A DNA stretch of 64,000 nucleotides from Nitrospirota bacterium (GTDB lineage Bacteria; Nitrospirota; Thermodesulfovibrionia; Thermodesulfovibrionales; Magnetobacteriaceae). Of the stretch, positions 9,306-17,846 are shown piece by piece. Position numbers and translations under genes: made by a program. Under the pieces are notes generated by a model, which had not been told where the DNA came from, ran no database searches, and saw nothing but the letters and a program-made list of their open reading frames with translations. The number at the start of each line of letters is the position of its first letter. Within the stretch, counting starts at the first letter, position 1. Location of the stretch: NCBI GenBank assembly GCA_015233615.1, contig JADFXJ010000001.1:1-64000 (forward strand), given 5' to 3'.

Positions 9306-10295
9306 ATGCAAGGCAACAACGACGTGCAGGGCGATGGCAATATTGTCGTGAATATGGCAGACGGAGATGGCCAACCCCGTTGTGGTCTCTGCGGAGGGCC
9401 GATGGAGTGCGCCTCTACACGGGGGCTTTATGTTTGCAACTCTTGCCATGTGGCGGCCACCTGGCCTCAAGTCAGCGGCGAAGAGCTGGCGGCCTTATAT
9501 GGCACGTACAGGAACGACGTGTCGGGTACCCGGTTTGTAGTTCTCATAGAGTACTTTATACGGTTGTTCAGGTACGGGAGAAAGAGAAAAATCGAAAAAT
9601 ACGTTAAGAAGGGTAAAATTCTCGATGTAGGGTGTGGCCGGGGTCTTTTTTTACACGTCATGGAGCGGGGAGGCTGGAGTGTTTTTGGCGTGGAGTACGA
9701 CGAGGAAACCGCAGTGAGAGTTTCACGGGCTTATGGCATAAGGGTGGTTGCCGGCAGTCACGGAGATTGGGGATTCGAACCGGGTTCCTTCGATTGCGTT
9801 GCACTTTTCCACGTACTTGAGCACTTGCGGGAGCCCATGGCAGTGCTCGAAACGTGCAGGAATCTTTTGAAACCGGGCGGAGTGCTTTACGTTTCCGTGC
9901 CCAATTGGGACTCTTTGCAGGCAAAAGCCGGCAAAGACAAGTGGTTTCACCTCGATCTGCCTTACCACCTCTACCACTTCACCGAAAAGGGGCTCATAAA
10001 GCTTATCGGAAATTGTGGACTCGAAATATTAGAGATAAGACGTTTCGACCTTGAATACGCTCCCTATGGGTGGCTCCAGACCCTGTTAAACCTATCCGGC
10101 ACGGCCAGGAATCTCTTGTACGACGCACTCAGACGCCCCATCGAGGCACTCAAAGGCCCCCACAGGGGTGGGCTCTTTCTAAGCCTTGCGCTGTTGCCCA
10201 TTTACGTGCCCCTGTCGTTGATGTTATCTCTTGTGGAATCGTACACATTAAAAATGGGTGGTATCGTCGACGTCGTTGCCGTCAAAAAGGAGTAA
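9306..10295 (+). CDS. Class I SAM-dependent methyltransferase with N-terminal zinc ribbon
   Basis: The 329-residue protein starts with a small four-cysteine domain ([10 protein letters not shown], then CNSCH) of the kind that precedes sugar and lipid methyltransferases. The Rossmann methyltransferase core follows, with SAM-binding motif [12 protein letters not shown] at about 103 and the post-motif FHVLEHL. A C-terminal hydrophobic stretch ([18 protein letters not shown]) suggests membrane association. The next gene is a dolichyl-phosphate-type glycosyltransferase separated by four bases, so the pair may modify a polyprenyl-linked sugar or surface glycan. That substrate assignment is an inference. 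Confidence 0.8.
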   Translation: MQGNNDVQGDGNIVVNMADGDGQPRCGLCGGPMECASTRGLYVCNSCHVAATWPQVSGEELAALYGTYRNDVSGTRFVVLIEYFIRLFRYGRKRKIEKYVKKGKILDVGCGRGLFLHVMERGGWSVFGVEYDEETAVRVSRAYGIRVVAGSHGDWGFEPGSFDCVALFHVLEHLREPMAVLETCRNLLKPGGVLYVSVPNWDSLQAKAGKDKWFHLDLPYHLYHFTEKGLIKLIGNCGLEILEIRRFDLEYAPYGWLQTLLNLSGTARNLLYDALRRPIEALKGPHRGGLFLSLALLPIYVPLSLMLSLVESYTLKMGGIVDVVAVKKE

Positions 10296-10299
10296 CGCC

Positions 10300-11040
10300 G
10301 TGTTTATGGGTAAAAAAGTGGTAGTAGTAATGCCGGCTTACAACGCAGAAAAGACGCTCCGCCGGACTTACGAGGAGATTCCCCACGAATTCGTCGACGA
10401 GTGCATAGTCGTGGACGACTCCTCCGGGGACAAAACCATCGCAGTAGCCCGCTCTCTTGGCTTAAAGACCATCGTGCACGAAAAGAACCGGGGCTACGGA
10501 GGAAATCAGAAAACTTGCTACCACTGCGCGCTGGCAAGTGGCGCGGACGTGATAGTGATGCTCCACCCGGATTACCAGTATTCGCCACGACTGGTCACCC
10601 CTATTGCGGCGATGATACTATCCGGGCACTATGACGTAGTTTTGGGGTCGAGAATACTCGGTGGAGGTGCCCTCAGGGGCGGCATGCCCCTTTACAAGTA
10701 TATCGCCAACAGGTTTCTGACTTTTTTTGAGAACATGATACTTGGCGTAAAACTATCCGAATACCATACCGGCTTCAGAGCATTCAGCTCAAAGGTGCTC
10801 AAAACCTTACCCCTGGAAAAAAATTCGGACGATTTCGTCTTCGACAACGAAATACTTGTACAGGCAGTATACTTCGGTTTTAAAATCGGGGAAATCAGTT
10901 GCCCGACTAAATATTTCGGGGAGGCCTCGTCGATTAACTTCGCAAGGAGCGTAAAGTACGGCGTTGGCGTCGTCGTTACTTCGATAAAGTACCTTCTGCA
11001 GCGTACCGGCACGGTGAAGGTATCGATTTTCGATAAGTAA
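10300..11040 (+). CDS. Family 2 glycosyltransferase, dolichyl-phosphate mannose synthase type
   Basis: The 246-residue protein has the GT-A fold of GT2: [14 protein letters not shown] at the start, VVDDSSGD (nucleotide binding), [11 protein letters not shown], and [10 protein letters not shown], with DPD-like metal binding replaced by HPD. There are no membrane helices after the catalytic domain. The track start (10258) lies inside the upstream gene; GTG at 10300 has AGGAG seven bases ahead and removes that overlap. It most likely transfers a hexose from a nucleotide sugar to a polyprenyl phosphate. The upstream methyltransferase is the likely partner. Confidence 0.85.
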   Translation: MFMGKKVVVVMPAYNAEKTLRRTYEEIPHEFVDECIVVDDSSGDKTIAVARSLGLKTIVHEKNRGYGGNQKTCYHCALASGADVIVMLHPDYQYSPRLVTPIAAMILSGHYDVVLGSRILGGGALRGGMPLYKYIANRFLTFFENMILGVKLSEYHTGFRAFSSKVLKTLPLEKNSDDFVFDNEILVQAVYFGFKIGEISCPTKYFGEASSINFARSVKYGVGVVVTSIKYLLQRTGTVKVSIFDK

Positions 11041-11171
11041 TGGTGAAATATCGTGAAATTTATAAGGCGTTCCTGATATTATAGTTATCCGGAGTAATGC
11101 CCGAATCATCGGGTTGGCCGTATGTTTGAGCCGGAATCGGGAATATACGGTACGAGGATGTTTACATCCGG

Positions 11172-12146
11172 ATGTTTACGAAAATGATCACGAAATCGAT
11201 GGAGAAGGCCCTGTGTGGCAAACAGATAAGCAAAGGGGAAGCCCTTATGCTTGCCGGGGTGGAAGGTACTTCCCTTTTCGACCTCTTTTGCGCAGCCAAC
11301 CGCATAAGGGACTATCACAGGAAAGACCTGGTCTCGCTCTGTGCCATAATGAGCGTACGTGCCGGCAATTGTACGGAAGACTGCTCGTTCTGCGCACAAT
11401 CTTCTAAGAGCAAGGCTGACATAGACCGCTTTCCCTTGAAAAAAAAGGAAGAAGTCCATGCCGGGGCCCGGACGGCCAGGCAGTTCGGAGCTAAACGTTT
11501 TTGTTTGGTTACCGGCGGTAAAAGGGTATCCGACAGAGACCTGGCCTCTTTATCGGAGATGATCCCCATTGTCAGGGACATTGGCCATTTGCCATGTGCT
11601 ACCCTTGGCCTTCTTGGCAGGGGCGAGCTCGAAGTCTTAAAGGCTGCCGGGCTTCACAGGTACCACAACAACCTTGAAGCTTCGGAATCTTTTTTCCCTT
11701 CTATATGCTCGACCCACACTTTCAGGGACAAGGTCGACACTATCGTGTCGGCGAAAGAGGCCGGGCTGAGCATTTGCTCCGGGGGCATCTTTGGCCTGGG
11801 TGAATCCTGGGAAGACAGGGTGGACATGGCTATAGCTCTCAGGGAGCTGGACGTAGATTCGGTTCCAATAAATTTTTTGACCCCATTGCAGGGTACCGGC
11901 ATGGAGTCGAGGGTAACGTTAAAGCCACTGGATGCACTGAAGATAATCGCTCTTTACCGGTTTCTATTGCCGGAAAAAGAGATTAGGGTCTGTGGTGGCA
12001 GGGTTCAGACTCTTGGCGATCTGAGTGCCTATATTTTTATGGCCGGGGCCGACGGCCTCCTCATCGGTAATTACCTCACCACGAAAGGATGGGAACCGGC
12101 GAGAGACCTGGCGGTGCTCGATAGCCTGGGGCTTAAATATGCTTAG
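11172..12146 (+). CDS. bioB: Biotin synthase
   Basis: The 324-residue radical SAM enzyme has the BioB cluster motif CTEDCSFCAQSS, the substrate-pocket motif YHNNLEAS, the SICSGGIFGLGESWEDR segment, and the C-terminal VCGGR with the Arg that BioB uses near its second iron-sulfur cluster. It inserts sulfur into dethiobiotin in the last step of biotin synthesis. Length is normal for the family. The start ATG at 11172 has weak upstream pairing; an ATG at 11184 is an alternative. bioW follows 70 bases later, so two steps of biotin synthesis are adjacent while bioF, bioA and bioD are not in this window. Confidence 0.95.
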   Translation: MFTKMITKSMEKALCGKQISKGEALMLAGVEGTSLFDLFCAANRIRDYHRKDLVSLCAIMSVRAGNCTEDCSFCAQSSKSKADIDRFPLKKKEEVHAGARTARQFGAKRFCLVTGGKRVSDRDLASLSEMIPIVRDIGHLPCATLGLLGRGELEVLKAAGLHRYHNNLEASESFFPSICSTHTFRDKVDTIVSAKEAGLSICSGGIFGLGESWEDRVDMAIALRELDVDSVPINFLTPLQGTGMESRVTLKPLDALKIIALYRFLLPEKEIRVCGGRVQTLGDLSAYIFMAGADGLLIGNYLTTKGWEPARDLAVLDSLGLKYA

Positions 12147-12215
12147 GCTTGATATGCCTGGGTATGAAAATGTCCGGGCTTAAGCACACTTACAAGTGAG
12201 ATATTCTTTAGTAGT

Positions 12216-13085
12216 ATGATGTTATTCAGCATAAGAATGAGAGCATCGCAGGGATTGTCCCACGTATCGGGGGGGGAGGGCATTTATGGCCGGGACAACG
12301 TGCAGGAGGAGTGTTGCAGGTTGCTAAATCGTGCTCTTGGACATGAGCGCGGAGTGCCCGATTCGGTTAACATATCCATCGAAAAACTTTCTGCCAGGCC
12401 TTTGACGATTTCGTCGCTGCCGGTTGTCACGTGCCGTGTAAACGACCCCGTAGAGGCCGAATGTGCCGTTGGACGAATTTTAAAGCACGTTGGTATTTGC
12501 GATGAAGCTATCGCAAAAGCCGTTGAGATGGTTAAAGGTGGAACTGGGGTTGCCGGGGCATTGCTCGTCGATGCGTTTTGCGGTACTATGATTCCTGCGC
12601 TTCCCGTGGCCCGGACAGAGCTTGCAACGGAGTCCACGGATGAGGCCCTTCATGAGGCCGTAGCCGGGGACTTTAAAAGGGACTTTAACGTAAGGGTATC
12701 CCGCTTTGGCATTACCCCCGGTGGGAAGGTACGTCTGTCTCAGGCCTTGAGAGACGTGGGGTTAACCCATTTTAGAGTGATAGAGGCACTTCAGGTGGCC
12801 TCGAAGGCAGCCGGTTTCCCTTTCGTTGAAGCGGAGCTGTGCGTATCCGACGACTTGAATTACACAACGGGTTACGTGGCTTCGAGGAGACTTGGCTACG
12901 TGCGCATACCACATATTAAGGCTGAGGGGTCGCCTTCGGGCGGGCGGGTATTTTTTCTGAACCCCGCAGTGAAGCTTTCCCATTTGATGGAATATATGAA
13001 AAAGACGCCGGTCATTATAGACGAAATCGGCCGGATAAAAGGAGTGAAGCCACTTGAGGAGATCCTCTGTACTGCTGATAGCTAA
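12216..13085 (+). CDS. bioW: 6-carboxyhexanoate-CoA ligase (pimeloyl-CoA synthetase)
   Basis: The 289-residue protein matches the BioW family by its start (FSIRMRASQ), a central RVSRFGI segment, and the diagnostic AELCVSDDLNYTTGYVASRRLGY motif, followed by a GGRVFFL strand. BioW activates free pimelate to pimeloyl-CoA with ATP, which BioF then uses. Together with bioB this shows a pimelate-dependent biotin pathway rather than the BioC-BioH route. The gene begins with two adjacent ATGs and its end overlaps the lipid kinase start by 32 bases. Family is clear; the pimelate source is unknown. Confidence 0.9.
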   Translation: MMLFSIRMRASQGLSHVSGGEGIYGRDNVQEECCRLLNRALGHERGVPDSVNISIEKLSARPLTISSLPVVTCRVNDPVEAECAVGRILKHVGICDEAIAKAVEMVKGGTGVAGALLVDAFCGTMIPALPVARTELATESTDEALHEAVAGDFKRDFNVRVSRFGITPGGKVRLSQALRDVGLTHFRVIEALQVASKAAGFPFVEAELCVSDDLNYTTGYVASRRLGYVRIPHIKAEGSPSGGRVFFLNPAVKLSHLMEYMKKTPVIIDEIGRIKGVKPLEEILCTADS

Positions 13086-13929
13086 TCCCACTGCGGGGTC
13101 GTTTACCAGTAGAAAGATCGATAAAGCCAGGGATATTTTCCGGCAGGCAGGGATGCAACTGGATACCTATCTTACCCAAAAAGCAGGCGATGCCGAGCAT
13201 AGGGCCAGGGAAGCCGTAAATGGCGGGTATGCCATGGTTATAGCCGGCGGTGGCGATGGCACCGTTAACGAAGTGGTTAACGGCCTTGCCTTTTCCAGCT
13301 TGCCCATGAGTATTCTTCCCATGGGGATTACCAACGTGTTGGCCAGAGAGGTGGGGATACCCCAGGGTGCAAAAGGCGCGGCCATGGCAATTGTAAACGG
13401 CCGGCAACACCGGGTGTCCCTTGGCAGGCTCGACCAATCCGGCACGAGCCGGTATTTTATACTCATGGCCGGTATTGGATTTGACGGCAGGGTGGTACAC
13501 GAGACCGGCGATACGGCCAAGAGTCTTCTGGGTGCCGCATCTTTTGTGTTACGGGGTATAGAGTGCCTTTTGAACTTAAAAGCCCCGAAGCTTGTAGTCG
13601 ATGCCGATGGCAAGAGATACACGGGGTACACGGTGATAGTGTGCAATGCTTCAAAGTATGGCGGAGACTTCAGGATCGCGCCGGAGGCGGACATCACGGT
13701 GCCAACGCTATGGGTTCGCGTATTTGGGGGGCCGGGTAGAGTGTCGATCTTAAAGAACACTCTTGCCCTGGTAACCGGATTTCATGGCTTGTTGTTTGAT
13801 GGAGACTATTTTGCCTGCAAACGATTGACGATTGAGGGAAGGGCATACGTACAGGTAGACGGAGACGCCCGTGGAGAGAGTCCTGTGGAAATAACCGTAC
13901 AGCCTGAGGCTTTGAGTCTCATTTATTGA
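13054..13929 (+). CDS. YegS/DgkB-type lipid kinase
   Basis: The 291-residue protein shows the diacylglycerol kinase catalytic domain: ANPTAGS, the ATP-binding GGGDGTVNEVVNGL, LPMGITNVLAREVG in place of the usual P-GTxND, and a C-terminal beta sandwich with VDGDARG. It transfers phosphate from ATP to a lipid such as diacylglycerol or a related alcohol. The TTG start at 13054 has AGGAG nine bases upstream and lies within the end of bioW, so translation is coupled. The usual GTAND is altered to GITNV, leaving the Asn; activity is still likely. The substrate is not determinable. Confidence 0.9.
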   Translation: MRRSSVLLIANPTAGSFTSRKIDKARDIFRQAGMQLDTYLTQKAGDAEHRAREAVNGGYAMVIAGGGDGTVNEVVNGLAFSSLPMSILPMGITNVLAREVGIPQGAKGAAMAIVNGRQHRVSLGRLDQSGTSRYFILMAGIGFDGRVVHETGDTAKSLLGAASFVLRGIECLLNLKAPKLVVDADGKRYTGYTVIVCNASKYGGDFRIAPEADITVPTLWVRVFGGPGRVSILKNTLALVTGFHGLLFDGDYFACKRLTIEGRAYVQVDGDARGESPVEITVQPEALSLIY

Positions 13930-14075
13930 CGTAGAATGCCCGGGGTCCTCCGGAGCCATAATCACCGTAGTCTTTATTGTACGCAACCCGGCATTAAAGT
14001 ACGTAATCGAATTCTGTTTCGAAATGTTGTAACAAAAAGTGTTACAGCAAAATGTTATAATGAATAAAGGATAAA

Positions 14076-14873
14076 ATGGCAAAATTACTCAGACACGTTA
14101 ACGTTCTAAACTTAATGCTTATTTCCCTGGTTTTTCTGCTGGGGCATTATGAATATGGAATTTACAAGCAGCCCCTGTCTGTCAGGGTGGCGTCCGACAA
14201 GACAGCGAAGGCAGGGAAGGCTGAGTTGAAAATAGATGAGGGTAAAAAACTGCTTGACAGGGGCAGCTACATGGTGGTTACGGATAAAAATCTCTTTAAC
14301 ACGGAACGGAAATTGATACTGCAGAAAAAGGAGGTTGAAATACCGCCCCCGGATTTAATAGTCTATGGCACAATTATAACTGACAACCTTAAACTTGCTT
14401 ATGTCGAGGACAAACGCGTACCTTTCAGCACACCGGGAAGGGGACAAAGGCAGAGGACGGTGCGCGTTGGGGAAGCGCTCAGTGGTTACACGCTGAAAAC
14501 AGTTACCCCTGATAAGGTGGAATTCGTAAAAGGCGATAAGGTCTTAAGCGTGAACATTCTCGACTCCAATCGCAAGTCCAGGCAGGGTACGGGCTCCACG
14601 CTCACCGCAGGCCAACCCAACGCGCCGGTAAGTAACAGCCCGGTAGCAAATTCTGCATTTACCGCTGCCTCGCCGGGCTTCCCTGGCACAAACCCGGCCA
14701 TACCTTCGTCTGCACAGAATATCCCGATACCCGTGCAGAATGTCCCGCTTCCCCCAAAAGTTAGTGGTCCAAACACGTCTGTAAATCCGGGTGCCGTCGT
14801 ACCGTTGCCTCCGAGAGCATCCCCTCAGTCGGGCTCACATCCATCCATAGTACCGGGGGCCTTTTTCCATTAG
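14076..14873 (+). CDS. GspC/PilP-like inner-membrane protein with Pro-rich tail
   Basis: The 265-residue protein has one N-terminal membrane helix (about 9-24). Its periplasmic region includes VTDKNLFNTERK and LIVYGTIITDNLKLAYVED, which resembles the homology region of type II secretion protein GspC, with a second beta segment (VRVGEALSGYTLKTVTPDKVEFV). Residues about 170-265 are low-complexity Pro/Ser/Asn/Gly. GspC-type HR domains link inner-membrane machinery to the secretin. No other gsp or pil genes lie nearby, so its partner system must be elsewhere. A TGTTATAAT extended -10 sits only 15 bases before the ATG. Confidence 0.6.
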   Translation: MAKLLRHVNVLNLMLISLVFLLGHYEYGIYKQPLSVRVASDKTAKAGKAELKIDEGKKLLDRGSYMVVTDKNLFNTERKLILQKKEVEIPPPDLIVYGTIITDNLKLAYVEDKRVPFSTPGRGQRQRTVRVGEALSGYTLKTVTPDKVEFVKGDKVLSVNILDSNRKSRQGTGSTLTAGQPNAPVSNSPVANSAFTAASPGFPGTNPAIPSSAQNIPIPVQNVPLPPKVSGPNTSVNPGAVVPLPPRASPQSGSHPSIVPGAFFH

Positions 14874-14922
14874 TCTTCTGACGAACTTACAGGTACCTGA
14901 AACTTTACCGGATTTATTATGG

Positions 14923-14928
14923 TATAAT
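14923..14928 (+). promoter_or_regulatory. Extended -10 element placed for a near-leaderless mRNA
   Basis: TGGTATAAT ends 11 bases before the ATG of the next gene. A transcript starting the usual 6-7 bases downstream would have a leader of about five bases, and no ribosome site is visible before this ATG. Confidence 0.4.
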
Positions 14929-14939
14929 ATTAGTTACGT

Positions 14940-16313
14940 ATGTTTAGCATAGAGATGTCCGGCCTTGTGCCGTTCGATACACTTTTGTACTGGCAACGCC
15001 CGCGTACCGTGTTTTTGGAGGTCACCAACACCTGCAATTTAAGATGCGTCACCTGTCATCATTTCAGAGATGACTTCCGCTTCGAAAAGGGGCACATGGA
15101 GTGGGATTTCTTCGAAAGGGTAGTCTCCGGTATAGACGATGTAAGGACGCTCTGTCTTTTTGCGTCAGGGGAACCATTAATCGCGAAGCACTGGGACAGG
15201 ATGATCGACTTTTGCCTGAAATCTATGGACGCTGGCCAGTCTTTAGGTTTTTCCACAAACGGGATGTTTCTGAATATGGACAAGATAATGCCTCTTATAG
15301 GTAAAAACGTTATAATTAACGTCTCGGTGGATGGGGCAACACGTAAAACGTTCGAGAACATACGACGGGGAGCGTCCTTTAACAGGCTGATTGGCAATCT
15401 TGAGTTGTTATGCAAACTGAAAGAAGAACACCACACCGATATGCCTCATTTACAGATGTCCTTTGTTGCCTGGAAGGAAAACATAATGGAACTGCCTCAA
15501 GTGGCGGAATTAGCTTCCAGGTACGGTGCCAGAGAGTTAAACGTGGTACATAGAATATTCTTAGATGAGGATGATTTTTATAAAGATTCTCTCGTGTTTC
15601 ATGAAGATCTCTTTGATCGTTATCTTGAAAAGACTGTAAAAGTATGTGAGAATAATGGCGTAAGGCTCGTTCACACGGGAACGTTTTCCGATTCCATACC
15701 ACCGACGGAGGGATTAAAAGAGACCTTCTTCAGGGAAACGGCAGATGGCGGGCTAACCTGCAGGATTACCTCGGAACAGGCCATCATTTGTTTTAACGGA
15801 GCCGTCAGGGCCTGCTGCTACGTGGACAGGCTTTTTATGGGGAATCTTCACTATGACGGTCTTAACGACATATGGAACGGACCTATTTACAGGCAGCTCA
15901 GGCTTGCTCTGAACGGGGGACAATACCCGGATGATTGCAAGAGCTGTTCCTTCCTCCAGGTGCTAAAGATGGAACGCAGGGCGTGCCTCAGTCCGCTAAA
16001 CACCGGCAGCGTTATTCTTTCATCACCACCCATTAAGCAATCATACTCGGCCACGACACTGGATAAAGAGTTCAGGGATGCGATGAACAACTGGAAAGGC
16101 GGGCGACTGTCTTCGGATGATCTAATAACTTGTTTGTTCGGCATGTGGGAGAAGGATAATAATCTGTTCGAGATCGCTAACAATATTGGAATAATATACT
16201 TTTTGAAAGGCATCTTGCCGGATGCGATAGATTGGTTAAACAAGGCGGCCAGGCTCATGCCGTCAGATGAGAACATAAGGAAAAACCATTCAATCCTCAT
16301 CGCTTCATCATAG
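14940..16313 (+). CDS. Radical SAM/SPASM protein with C-terminal TPR-like region
   Basis: This 457-residue protein has the radical SAM motif CNLRCVTC near residue 31, ASGEPL as the GGE-like strand, and STNGMFL. A SPASM-type segment near 285-340 carries CC and CKSC cysteines (VRACCYVDR, DDCKSCSF) for an auxiliary cluster. Residues about 375-457 form helices resembling a tetratricopeptide (NNIGIIYFLKGILPDAIDWL). It belongs with the MoaA/NirJ/SPASM superfamily, whose members modify peptides, sugars or haem. It is the first of four radical SAM genes within 5.4 kb. No precursor peptide is visible beside it. Substrate unknown. Confidence 0.85.
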   Translation: MFSIEMSGLVPFDTLLYWQRPRTVFLEVTNTCNLRCVTCHHFRDDFRFEKGHMEWDFFERVVSGIDDVRTLCLFASGEPLIAKHWDRMIDFCLKSMDAGQSLGFSTNGMFLNMDKIMPLIGKNVIINVSVDGATRKTFENIRRGASFNRLIGNLELLCKLKEEHHTDMPHLQMSFVAWKENIMELPQVAELASRYGARELNVVHRIFLDEDDFYKDSLVFHEDLFDRYLEKTVKVCENNGVRLVHTGTFSDSIPPTEGLKETFFRETADGGLTCRITSEQAIICFNGAVRACCYVDRLFMGNLHYDGLNDIWNGPIYRQLRLALNGGQYPDDCKSCSFLQVLKMERRACLSPLNTGSVILSSPPIKQSYSATTLDKEFRDAMNNWKGGRLSSDDLITCLFGMWEKDNNLFEIANNIGIIYFLKGILPDAIDWLNKAARLMPSDENIRKNHSILIASS

Positions 16314-16369
16314 TTACCGTTTCATCATATTTATCGTTTCATCCTAGTAATCGCTTTATCATATTTATC
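16302..16369. repeat. 17-bp tandem repeat, four imperfect copies
   Basis: Four successive 17-base units close to GTTTCATCATATTTATC start at 16302, 16319, 16336 and 16353, with a fifth degraded unit after them. The array includes the last codons of the upstream gene and fills the space before the convergent gene. Confidence 0.85.
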
Positions 16370-16378
16370 GCGTCATCG

Positions 16379-17599
16379 TTAACTTTCAAGAAAACCGTAT
16401 TTCGTGCAGTGTTTGCAAATCAGGGACTTGTCCTCCGCCTCCTTACCATACAAATTCCCGTATAAACATTTATGGCTGTGGGACTGCGATTTTACCGATC
16501 CCTTTAAGAAAGAGGCTATAAGGCGTCTTGCGAGTATATATGACGAAGAGTTCCACGTCCTGTGAAATGAAAACCTTCCTGTATAGATGTATGAGCCAAA
16601 ATCCCATTTTTTATCGTACACCGCACAGCAAGGCGATATGGATCCGTCCCAGTTTACGACGGATGCATTCCACAGCCATTTACAAAAACTCTGTTTTGTT
16701 TTGGTCTCCGGCAGGATCTCATAGGCATACCTGTTATAGGCGGGGTTGTGCGGCAACCAGTCTTTAGTCTCGTTGACCCTCTCATACAGGGGCATGGTAA
16801 GTTCCTTATCCATGGCCGTTCTGATAGGCATTAACCATAGTATTAATCCCAGTTGCGACGCAAGCTTTTTTGCAATCTCGACCTCGTTCTCATTATGGCG
16901 GTTTACAATATACTGCCATGCCACGTCCGGTGTGCCTTTGCTTAGTTTGTCTCTGCCCAATGTTTCTTTGCTAAACGTTTCCGTACCCGATGTTTCTTTT
17001 TTCATCGCTTTTAAGTGCTGGATTTTCTTGATATTTGCCATAACTGTCTCAAGATTGCCGCCCGTACGATATGCAGAATAGGTTTCCTGAGTTACCCCGT
17101 CTACCGACAGGACAATAAGATCGACGCCGGAATCTACCAGCTTTTCCGCCATTGCGTCCGGGAGGTAGTTTAGATTTGTGCTGAAACCGACGACGATATT
17201 ATAACTTTTGGCGTACCGGATCATTTCGATAAAATCGGGATTTAAAAGCGGCTCACCCCAGTTACAAAGGTTTAACATAAACAGGAAAGGCCCGACCTCG
17301 TCGATAATCTCCTTGAACATTTTCATCGTCATCTTGCCCTTTGGCCTTCTTTTAACGTCATGCCACGTAGGACACAAAGGACATTTCAGGTTACATATAT
17401 TCGAAGGATCGATTACAAGGTAATAGGGGTAACTCAGTAGACGGGCTCTTGCAGTAAGCATTTCCATCCTGTTGAGTAAAAGGTTGGCAATCTTGTGTTT
17501 TATATATCTTTTTCTTTCGAACAGATTTTTGAGATAGGGATGAATTTCAGAGGGTAGATAGTTATATACCAGTCTTTTTATAGGATTACCGAAGCTCAC
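16379..17599 (-). CDS. Radical SAM/SPASM domain protein
   Basis: This 406-residue protein has radical SAM motif CNLKCPLC (about 67-75), WGEPLLNP, and a C-terminal SPASM region with SPCCAVYD and a final CKHCTKYG. Between residues about 195 and 225 there is a low-complexity insert rich in Lys-Glu-Thr and Ser (KETSGTETFSKETLG), encoded by short direct repeats, that is not expected in the core fold. It stands on the opposite strand from the other three radical SAM genes. The likely start is ATG or GTG near 17599. Function unknown; glycan or peptide modification is possible given the flanking glycosyltransferases. Confidence 0.82.
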   Translation of the reverse strand: MSFGNPIKRLVYNYLPSEIHPYLKNLFERKRYIKHKIANLLLNRMEMLTARARLLSYPYYLVIDPSNICNLKCPLCPTWHDVKRRPKGKMTMKMFKEIIDEVGPFLFMLNLCNWGEPLLNPDFIEMIRYAKSYNIVVGFSTNLNYLPDAMAEKLVDSGVDLIVLSVDGVTQETYSAYRTGGNLETVMANIKKIQHLKAMKKETSGTETFSKETLGRDKLSKGTPDVAWQYIVNRHNENEVEIAKKLASQLGLILWLMPIRTAMDKELTMPLYERVNETKDWLPHNPAYNRYAYEILPETKTKQSFCKWLWNASVVNWDGSISPCCAVYDKKWDFGSYIYTGRFSFHRTWNSSSYILARRLIASFLKGSVKSQSHSHKCLYGNLYGKEAEDKSLICKHCTKYGFLES

Positions 17600-17728
17600 T
17601 AATTAAAAGATAAAATTAAACGGGATGTTTTGTCAATATGAAAATTGCCGGGGAAATTGCCGGGAGAAAGTTGCCATGAGAAAATAGCTCTTCCATTATA
17701 TTTTTCAATTACATTCGTGCGTTACAAG

Positions 17729-17758
17729 TTGACAAATACGGGAGCCCTCTGGTAGTAT
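17729..17758 (+). promoter_or_regulatory. Putative sigma-70 promoter of the B12-binding radical SAM gene
   Basis: TTGACA (17729-17734) and TAGTAT (17753-17758) are separated by 18 bases and lie about 90 bases before the GTG start at 17847. Confidence 0.5.
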
Positions 17759-17846
17759 TAAAGGAATATCTGCCAATAATAGTATATTTACCAAGCGGTT
17801 ACGTTCGGGTAACGAGCAATCGGAACGGGCTTAAGGAGCAACCAAA

